Of a stretch of 17,996 nt of DNA, positions 1 to 7,000 are shown in pieces. The stretch spans positions 1 to 17,996 of the forward strand of contig JALWQD010000234.1 of the NCBI GenBank assembly GCA_026994735.1, read 5' to 3'. This stretch comes from Gammaproteobacteria bacterium. Its GTDB lineage: Bacteria; Pseudomonadota; Gammaproteobacteria; SZUA-140. The stretch's first letter is position 1. Every line of letters begins with the position of its first letter. The position numbers and the translations under genes are program-made. A model generated the notes under the pieces. That model ran no database searches. It worked only from the letters and a program-made list of their open reading frames with translations, and had not been told where the DNA came from.

Positions 1-391
1 CCAGGCGGCGAATAGTGGCCGTATTGGCTTGCTCCAGAATGTGTCTGTCAAGCAGGTAGCCGTTGTTTTTCCACTGTGGCGGTAACCAATAGTTATTGGC
101 AATGACAAAGTCTCGATATTGCTGGTTTGTGACTTCGTAACGATCAATATAAAAGGCCGCCAGATCAATCTTGTGGCGTGGGTGTTCGTCAAGATAAAGA
201 GGCTTTGAGAGGCCATAATCGCGGCTTTCATTGTCCTTGTCGACGAGATCACTGCCGATGATGGCCGTACCGGCAGGAATTAAAATCATTCCGTCGTGTC
301 GGGACGATGCGCTCGCCTGGCTGAAATCGGGAAGGAGCAGCAGGCAGGTGAGTGCGGGTAGCAAGCTGCGGATACAGTGGGATAATGTCAT
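1..391 (-). CDS. Exported FGE-like (SUMF1/EgtB/PvdO) domain protein, C-terminus cut by window edge
   Basis: The frame is open from an ATG at 391 to the left edge, giving the first 130 residues only. Residues 1-26 look like a Sec signal peptide: a short basic start, a Leu-rich core (LLPALTCLLLLP), then a small-residue cleavage site near FSQA-SAS. From residue 33 the sequence (DGMILIPAG, then FYIDRYEVTNQQYRDFV at 80-96) matches the N-terminal part of the formylglycine-generating-enzyme/SUMF1 fold. Members include sulfatase-activating FGE, EgtB, PvdO and NirV-type proteins. The decisive C-terminal half, where true FGEs carry their copper-binding cysteines, lies outside the window, so the activity cannot be assigned. 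The start ATG overlaps the stop codon of the upstream FGE-like gene by 2 nt (ATGA arrangement), so the two are probably translated together and act in the same periplasmic process. Confidence 0.8.
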   Translation of the reverse strand, partial: MTLSHCIRSLLPALTCLLLLPDFSQASASSRHDGMILIPAGTAIIGSDLVDKDNESRDYGLSKPLYLDEHPRHKIDLAAFYIDRYEVTNQQYRDFVIANNYWLPPQWKNNGYLLDRHILEQANTATIRRL

Positions 392-1536
392 GGGGCGTCC
401 TTGCGAACAGGTTCAACAGGGGTATCGCTGGCGCAACGGAAACCAAAGCTTGAATTGCGCACTCTGGGGTTAAAAAAACTGCGGTTGAATGTTGGTGCAG
501 AAATACCGCATTTGTAGAATGAGCAGTCCCACCAGGAGCCGCCCTTGAGAAGCTTGTAGTGATGGCCGTAATTTTCCGAGGGTTGATGATTGCCTGGATG
601 AGGTAGATACCAGGAGTCTGTCCATTCCCAGACATTGCCGGACATATCGGCAAGGCCGTAGGGGCTGTTGCCGGAAGGAAAGGCACCAATTGGTGTCGTA
701 TCACCCTGACGTTTCAGGCGTGCCCAGCGGACAGGCGTGTTGGCGCGTTCGATGGCGAATTCATTGCCCCAGGGATAAATACGTCCATCGTTACCGCGGG
801 CTGCTTTTTCCCATTCTGCTTCTGTCGGCAGGCGTTTCCCTGCCCATTGGCAATAATCGCGCGCATCGTACCAGGAGGTGAATGTGACCGGGTGGTCAGC
901 CTTGCCCGTGGGGTAGTCACGGTTACGAAAATGGCTCGGTGAGCGATGCCCGCTGCTGTCAATAAATGCCTTGTACTGGGCATTCGTAACCTCGTAGCGG
1001 TCTATCCAGTAAGTTGGCAGGATGCGTGTGTGCTCGGGACCTTCATCGGCGAGGCGGTTATTACTGCCCATGATAAAGGCTCCGGCGCTGATTTTTATCA
1101 TCTCGCCGGGTGTGTCGCCAAAGCGGCTCTGGGCATAGTAGGCAGCGCCGATGAGGCCTGCGTCGCCAGCAATTTGCTGGCTGTCAGCTGTTGCTTGGCT
1201 CTCTGTCTGGGCCTGTGAATTGTTCAGGGTAGGGCCGAAGTCCTTATCGTTGTGGCAGCGCTGGCAATGGCTATTGTCTTTCAGCTGGGTGAGAGATCTG
1301 TCGCCCGTATGACAGGATTTACAATCACCCGAAGGCTTTCTGTGGTGTGTTGGCGGTGCCTTGGAGCGTGAATTTTGAGGGTTGGCAGTGACCAAGAAAG
1401 GGTATGCCAAGAGGCTCAGCGCCAGGGCAAAAATGAGGGGCAGGCGGCAAGATGTGCTAAATTGCCGGCGTCCGGGAATGATATCGCTGCTTTTGCGCTG
1501 CTTGTCCCGGAAAGAAAAAGAGAAGTGATTTTTCAT
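388..1536 (-). CDS. Exported di-haem-motif (CxxCH x2) protein fused to an FGE/SUMF1-like domain
   Basis: The product is 382 aa from the ATG at 1536. Residues 31-51 form a hydrophobic signal peptide or anchor after a basic stretch containing RR at 23-24. Two c-type haem attachment motifs follow, CKSCH (72-76) and CQRCH (91-95), then a polar Gln/Ser/Thr-rich linker (~105-125). An FGE/SUMF1-type domain covers ~143-370, with IDRYEVTNAQYKAF, KRLPTEAEWEKAARG, LADMSGNVWEWT and the closing FGFRCA. Two cysteines, C338 and C343, sit just after the GGS motif with the C-x4-C spacing of the copper-binding pair of true FGEs, although one extra residue separates GGS from the first Cys. I infer a periplasmic location. 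The in-frame frame continues upstream to 1689, but that part lies entirely inside the divergent yjbQ gene, so the 1536 start is preferred; its ribosome-binding site is weak. The substrate is unknown. It could be a sulfatase-maturase relative, an electron-transfer-linked enzyme, or a structural lectin-like FGE fold. Confidence 0.85.
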   Translation of the reverse strand: MKNHFSFSFRDKQRKSSDIIPGRRQFSTSCRLPLIFALALSLLAYPFLVTANPQNSRSKAPPTHHRKPSGDCKSCHTGDRSLTQLKDNSHCQRCHNDKDFGPTLNNSQAQTESQATADSQQIAGDAGLIGAAYYAQSRFGDTPGEMIKISAGAFIMGSNNRLADEGPEHTRILPTYWIDRYEVTNAQYKAFIDSSGHRSPSHFRNRDYPTGKADHPVTFTSWYDARDYCQWAGKRLPTEAEWEKAARGNDGRIYPWGNEFAIERANTPVRWARLKRQGDTTPIGAFPSGNSPYGLADMSGNVWEWTDSWYLPHPGNHQPSENYGHHYKLLKGGSWWDCSFYKCGISAPTFNRSFFNPRVRNSSFGFRCASDTPVEPVRKDAP

Positions 1537-1554
1537 GTCGGCGGGAATATTACC

Positions 1555-1974
1555 ATGATCCAAAACATCAGTATCGTCACAGGTCGTCGCGGCTTGCACG
1601 AAATCAGTGCCCAGGTGAATGAGCTGTTGGCAACGCAGGCGGCAAGGTTCAATCAGACGAATGGTTTGTGCACTCTTTTTGTCCAGCATACATCAGCGAG
1701 TCTGCTCATTCAGGAAAATGCAGATATCCTTGCGCGCAATGATCTGGAGGCTTGGCTGGATCGTTTGGTGCCCCGCAATGACCCACTTTATACCCATACT
1801 CAGGAAGGGCCTGATGACATGCCCTCTCATATCAAATCCATGCTGACCGCGACGACCGTGTCGGTTCCTTATGTTGAGGGCGCACTGGCATTAGGTGTCT
1901 GGCAGGGGGTTTTTCTGTGGGAGCATCGTGATAATGCTAGCGAGCGTCAATTAATTATTCATACTTGCGCCTGA
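1555..1974 (+). CDS. yjbQ: YjbQ/UPF0047 family protein (secondary thiamine-phosphate synthase family)
   Basis: This is a 139-aa protein, the normal length for YjbQ (E. coli about 138). Family signatures are clear: HTSASL at 45-50, EGPDDMPSHIK at 84-94, and the C-terminal block LALGVWQGVFLWEHR at 111-125, with His and Asp residues that line the trimer's active site in this family. YjbQ proteins have been reported to give weak thiamine-phosphate synthase activity, but their main cellular role is unsettled. The ATG at 1555 is chosen because the family normally begins right before the first strand (here IQNISIVTG). Upstream in-frame codons would run into the divergent haem/FGE gene. Only 18 bp separate the two start codons, so the promoter must lie within that neighbour. 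The WGR-domain gene starts 13 bp after the stop. Confidence 0.93.
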   Translation: MIQNISIVTGRRGLHEISAQVNELLATQAARFNQTNGLCTLFVQHTSASLLIQENADILARNDLEAWLDRLVPRNDPLYTHTQEGPDDMPSHIKSMLTATTVSVPYVEGALALGVWQGVFLWEHRDNASERQLIIHTCA

Positions 1975-1987
1975 TGCGGCGGTAGCT

Positions 1988-2245
1988 ATGCGTATCTATA
2001 TGCAGAGTATGGCCGAAGATGGGCAGTTGTGCCGATATTGCCAGCTCTGGTTACAGCGTGATCTACTGAGTGGTTGGTCAGTGATGCGTGAGATCGGGCG
2101 GCAGGGAAATAAGGGACGTATCCGGCGCTGCTTGCGTCCTGATCGTGATGCTGCGCTGGCGCAGTTGATGGCCTGGCGTGATGAGCAGTTGATGAAGGGG
2201 TTTCGAGTGGTCTTTGTGGCAGGCGAAGGGCAGGATTCGAGATGA
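1988..2245 (+). CDS. Small stand-alone WGR-domain protein
   Basis: The product has 85 aa, nearly all one domain. The pattern CRYCQLWLQRDLLSGWSVMREIGRQGNKGR (residues 15-44), followed by an amphipathic helix DAALAQLMAWRDEQLMKGF, matches the WGR fold: strand pair, GR-x-G-x-x-G turn, then a helix ending K-G-[YF]. The name-giving Trp is replaced by Glu-Ile here (EIGRQG). In PARPs and MolR-type proteins WGR domains bind nucleic acid ends, but the role of isolated short bacterial versions is not established. The stop overlaps the start of the following SPOR-protein gene (ATGA at 2242-2245), so the two are translationally coupled. With yjbQ it forms a short co-directional group. I am confident in the domain, not in any function. 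Confidence 0.85.
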   Translation: MRIYMQSMAEDGQLCRYCQLWLQRDLLSGWSVMREIGRQGNKGRIRRCLRPDRDAALAQLMAWRDEQLMKGFRVVFVAGEGQDSR

Positions 2246-3915
2246 ACGAGAAACAAAACGAGCAGTCTCCTGTCGATGAGGTGGTTTTCGGCCGTATTGC
2301 CGGACAGGGTTCTTCTGCAGATCCCTTTGATGGTCAGGCGCCCTATTTTCGTGAAATTGTGCGCGAGAAACGGCTTAACCTGATCCTCCATTTGGCCTCG
2401 TACAGTGAAGTTTTGCTGGTACAGGGAGAGGCGGGTAGTGGTCGCAGTCGCTTTCTCGCCCGGATCCATGAGCATGCGCGATCGTCCTGGCGCAGCTGCC
2501 TGATTGTTGCCAGCCCATCGATGTCGCACGATATTCTTGAAGAGAAGTTGAGGGCGGGTTTAGAGCTGCCGCGTGATGAGGGCAGTGACTCAGTCGCCGG
2601 TTTGCGGCGCCAGTTGACAGATTTGCAGCAAGAACATTTATCGGCGGTTGTTCTCATCGATAATGCTGATGCTTTGCCGGACTCGGCATTGGCGCTGCTT
2701 TCCTGCCTGGTGGAGAGCCGTGCAGACGAAGACAGGGTTTTGAGTCTGGTATTGGTGACTAAACCGGGCTTCCCGTTACGTTTGATGGCCTCGACGATGA
2801 CCGGTTTGCGTGAACGTGTCGGTCATGTTTTCGATGTCCCGCCATTCACAGCGCAGGATACTTTCGATTATATCCACCACTGCTTGCGTGCTGCCGGGGC
2901 GGCGATTGGCCCTCCTTTTACAATGTCTGCCATGCGTCTGATCTATTCTTCTTCAGCAGGCTCGCCCGCGGCCATCAATCCCTTGGCCCGCCGTCTGTTC
3001 TGGGCCGGACGAAGCCAGGGGCAGAGCGAAAACATCGTTGAGACTAAAACAGATGAGGTGAGTGAAACGGCCATGAAGGATATCTCAGCACAACAATCGC
3101 GACGTCCGCGTTCCCGTTTTGTCATGGTTTTGGTAGTACTGGCGCTGGCCGCTGTCTGGTGGCAACAGGAAGCGATTAACCGCTTGTTTCAAGCGCCAAC
3201 GGGCGGCAAGGATTTGGCGGCTGCTGACGAGCACGCTGTTGTTGATTCAGTAGAGCCATTATCGGCCCTGGATTCTGTAGCTTTGCCATCCCAGGACGTT
3301 AGTGCAAACGCCGAAGCGGTTGCGGACGTGACGGTTGACGAAACGCCACTTTCTTTGCATGAGGCGATGATGGCAGCAAAGGGCGCTGAATCAGCAGTTG
3401 CAGAGCTGCCTGCTGCCGTTACCCCTGAGTCGACAACGCAGAACCTGCTATCTGAACCTGCGTCTGGGGCTTCTCCGAAGTCTGTCATGATGTCACAGAC
3501 AGCGCCACTGGCCCGGCAGCCGGACGAGATGACGGTAAATGCCCCGTTGCCGGGCAAGCAGACAACCGCAACGTTACCGTCCCAGGAAGTCCCCGTTGCA
3601 ACTGCCCGGACAGGGGGGGAGGGTAGCGGACAGAGTGATCTGTCGCACCGGCCTGCCGGCCATTTTACGCTGCAGTTGATTGCTTTGGCGCCAGTGCCCG
3701 CGAGGCAGTTCGTCCGTGGTTACGGGATAGAAAATGAAGCAGTGCTGGTCGCGCGTGGGCCGGCTTTGCTGGGGGTGCTTTATGGCGATTATGCCCGTCG
3801 TGAGGATGCACGTAAGGCGAGCAAGCAGCTACGTCAGCGGATTCCGCAGATCAGTCCATGGATACGACGGCTAGGGGATATCCAGGCGGAAATGAAGCAT
3901 CAGCGAGAAAAATAA
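2242..3915 (+). CDS. DamX-like inner-membrane protein: AAA-type ATPase domain, one TM helix, C-terminal SPOR domain
   Basis: The product is 557 aa. An N-terminal ExeA-like AAA domain spans ~25-255, with a Walker-A-like GEAGSGRS (62-69) and a Walker B VVLIDNAD (136-143). A Ser/Arg-rich stretch leads into one transmembrane helix (293-307, FVMVLVVLALAAVWW). A long Ala/Ser/Thr/Pro-rich, low-complexity periplasmic linker follows, then a SPOR domain (~473-548, HFTLQLIAL...YARREDARKASKQL). SPOR domains bind denuded septal peptidoglycan, so the protein is probably directed to the division site with its ATPase in the cytoplasm. In Pseudomonas-type genomes a SPOR protein of this kind sits directly before gltB, as here. 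Oddities: the Walker A lysine is replaced by arginine, and the usual aroK-aroB genes upstream are absent. The start ATG overlaps the stop of the WGR gene. Confidence 0.88.
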   Translation: MNEKQNEQSPVDEVVFGRIAGQGSSADPFDGQAPYFREIVREKRLNLILHLASYSEVLLVQGEAGSGRSRFLARIHEHARSSWRSCLIVASPSMSHDILEEKLRAGLELPRDEGSDSVAGLRRQLTDLQQEHLSAVVLIDNADALPDSALALLSCLVESRADEDRVLSLVLVTKPGFPLRLMASTMTGLRERVGHVFDVPPFTAQDTFDYIHHCLRAAGAAIGPPFTMSAMRLIYSSSAGSPAAINPLARRLFWAGRSQGQSENIVETKTDEVSETAMKDISAQQSRRPRSRFVMVLVVLALAAVWWQQEAINRLFQAPTGGKDLAAADEHAVVDSVEPLSALDSVALPSQDVSANAEAVADVTVDETPLSLHEAMMAAKGAESAVAELPAAVTPESTTQNLLSEPASGASPKSVMMSQTAPLARQPDEMTVNAPLPGKQTTATLPSQEVPVATARTGGEGSGQSDLSHRPAGHFTLQLIALAPVPARQFVRGYGIENEAVLVARGPALLGVLYGDYARREDARKASKQLRQRIPQISPWIRRLGDIQAEMKHQREK

Positions 3916-3937
3916 TCGCTGACAATGCCGCAGTCAA

Positions 3938-3966
3938 TTGAATGGCGGCGGCTGGAGACGTATAAT
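3938..3966 (+). promoter_or_regulatory. Sigma-70-type promoter for the gltBD-hemE operon
   Basis: A consensus -10 box TATAAT lies at 3961-3966. Exactly 17 bp upstream is a -35-like TTGAAT (3938-3943, 4 of 6 matches). It sits in the gap between the SPOR-protein stop (3915) and gltB. Transcription would begin around 3973, giving a leader of about 85 nt to the preferred gltB start. It also argues against any gltB start as early as 3975. The assignment is from sequence only. Confidence 0.6.
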
Positions 3967-4058
3967 TTCGGCCCTTGCGCTTGTACGAACGGCGCGCCCG
4001 GTTGTGTGGCTCAACACCGCCGGTCAGAAAATCTATGAATATTGGGAGTATGCGCGAA

Positions 4059-7000
4059 ATGCATCAAGGCAGTGGCGATCAGATGAAAGGTAGGGTGACT
4101 TCCCTGGCGAGAGAAAATGTCCGGCAGGACGACCATGCCGGTTACATTCGCCCAGGACGCCAGGGGTTGTATGACCCTCGCTATGAGCATGATGCCTGTG
4201 GTGTTGGTTTTGTCGCTCATATCAAAGGCAAGCCGAGTCATGAAATTGTTCGCCAGGGTTTGCGTATTCTGGAGAACCTGACCCATCGCGGTGCCGTGGG
4301 CGCCGATCCGCAAGCGGGTGACGGTGCCGGCATTCTGATGCAAATTCCGGATGCTTTTCTGCGTCAGGAAATGCAAGCGCAGGGCGTGGAGTTACCGGCT
4401 GCCGGAAAATATGGGGTGGCAATGGTCTTTTTGCCGCGTTTGGCCACGGCCCGTGCGCATGCCGAAACCTTGTTTGCAAATGCCCTCGCCGATGAAGGTT
4501 TACAGGCATTGGCTTGGCGTGATGTGCCGACCGATAATCAGTCACTTGGCCAGGTGGTCAAAGATGCAGAGCCGGTTATTCGGCAATTATTTGTCGTTTC
4601 AGAAGCGTTCGAAATGACCACTAATGATCTCGAACGCAAACTGTTTATAATCCGTCGTATCGTCGAGAATGGTATGCGTCAAAGCGACTGTGAGGGGCGT
4701 GAGCAGTTTTACGTCCCCTCATTTTCTGCGCGTACACTGGTCTACAAAGGGATGTTGCTGGCCGATCAGGTCGACAGTTATTTTGAAGACTTGTGTGATG
4801 AGCGGCTGGTTTCGGCGCTGGCCCTGGTGCATCAGCGCTTTTCGACCAATACTTTCCCTTCCTGGGATCTTGCCCATCCCTTTCGCATGATTGCCCATAA
4901 CGGTGAAATCAATACCCTGCGCGGTAATATCAACTGGATGAAGGCCCGCCGTCATTCAATGGCTTCAGAGTTATTCGGTGCCGACCTCAGCAAGGTCTGG
5001 CCCCTGATTGCCGAAGGGCAGTCGGATTCCGCTTGTTTTGATAATGCTCTGGAATTGCTTGTTGCCGGCGGTTATTCCCTCAGTCATGCGATGATGATGT
5101 TGATTCCCGAGGCCTGGGCCGGCAATCCGCTCATGGACGAACAGCGGCGGGCATTTTATGAATATCATGCCGCCATGATGGAGCCTTGGGATGGCCCTGC
5201 TGCCGTAGCTTTTACCGATGGTCGCCAGATCGGTGCTACGCTCGATCGTAACGGCCTGCGCCCTGCCCGTTATCTGGTTACGGATGACGGTCTCGTCGTT
5301 ATGGCATCGGAGATGGGTGTACTTGATATCGCTGAAGAGCGTATTGAGCGGAAATGGCGCTTGCAGCCAGGGAAGATGTTCCTGATTGATATGGAAGAAG
5401 GCCGGATCATCGATGATGCTGAATTAAAGGCTCAGTTGTCAGAAGCCCATCCTTACCGGGAATGGCTACAACGGACACAAATTCATTTACAGGATTTGCC
5501 CGCAGTTGCGTCAAAAACGGGCAGCTTGGGCGCAGATTTGTTGTCCTTGCAGCAAGCCTTCGGCTTTACCCAGGAGGATATCAAATTTCTGATGCGTCCC
5601 ATGGCCTTGACCGGTCAGGAGGCCATTGGCTCGATGGGCGCAGATAATGCCTTGGCGGTGTTGTCAAATCATGCCAAACCCCTGTTTAATTATTTTCAGC
5701 AGAACTTTGCCCAGGTGACGAACCCGCCGATTGACCCGATTCGCGAGGAACTGGTCATGTCGCTGGTTTCCTTGATCGGCCCACGGCCGAACCTGCTCGA
5801 TCGTGAGCATGGTGATAACCATATGCGCCTGGAGGTTCAACAGCCGGTACTTACCGATAGTGATATTGAACGTATTCGCCAGATTGATACACATAGTGAC
5901 GGCGCCTTTTGTACCGAAACACTGGATGTTTGTTACGCCATTGATGCCGGCGTGGCGGGTATGGAAGAAGCGTTAACGAATCTCTGCCAGCGGGCACAAA
6001 AGGCCGTTACAGAGGGCAAGAATATTCTGATCCTGTCTGATCGCCAGCTGTCGGCAGAGCGGCTGCCAATTCCTATACTGTTGGCAACATCGGCAGTTCA
6101 TCATCACCTGGTTGACCAGGGGCTGCGCACTGAGAGCGGCATTGTTATTGAAAGTGGTGCTGTACGCGAAGTTCACCATTTTGCCATGTTGGCCGGTTAT
6201 GGGGCCGAGGCTATCAACCCTTATCTGGCTTTTGCGACGCTGGCCGACAGCATCGACCTGGTCGAGGCTGAGCTGAGTATTGATGAAATACAGAATCGTT
6301 ATATCAAAGCGGTAGGCAAGGGTTTGTTGAAGGTGATGTCGAAAATGGGCATCTCAACATATCAATCATACTGTGGGGCACAGATTTTTGATGCCGTGGG
6401 GCTGGATCAGGCCTTTGTCGACCGTTATTTCGCCGGTACGCCGTCTCCGATTGGCGGCATTGGTCTGCAGCAGGTAGCTGAAGAAGCATTGCGCTGGCAT
6501 CGCCAAGGCTTTGCGCCGCAACAAGGGCGGCGACCGATGCTCAATGCGGGAGGTGATTATGCTTTCCGTATGAAGGGCGAGGCACATGTCTGGCGGCCAG
6601 AGACGATTGCCGCCTTGCAGCATGCAACACGGGCCAATGACTATAAGACCTACCATGAATATGCGCGTCTGATGAATGAGCAGCAGCGTCAGTTACTGAC
6701 CTTGCGGGGGCTTTTTGATCTTGCCTCTTCGGCCTCGCCGGTGCCACTCGATGATGTTGAGCCAGCGAGTGAAATCGTTAAGCGCTTTGCTACCGGGGCG
6801 ATGTCCTTTGGCTCCATTTCCTTTGAAGCGCACACAACGTTGGCGATAGCCATGAACAGGATTGGCGGTAAGTCCAATACTGGCGAGGGTGGTGAGCTGG
6901 TTGAGCGTTTTAAACCGCTGGCCAATGGCGACTCAATGCGCTCGGCCATCAAGCAGGTGGCTTCCGGGCGTTTTGGCGTTACCACGGAATATCTTGTCAA

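Noticed and set aside
1537..1689. N-terminal extension of the haem/FGE gene to an ATG at 1689
   Set aside because: It is wholly antisense to the well-supported yjbQ gene and would place 51 unrelated residues before the export signal.
3189..3557. 122-aa antisense frame in the SPOR-protein linker
   Set aside because: It mirrors the Ala/Ser/Thr-rich linker and is Ser/Ala low complexity itself; no start signal.
3975..4058. Longer gltB frame from TTG 3975
   Set aside because: It begins at the predicted transcription start, has no ribosome-binding site, and would give an unusually long propeptide.
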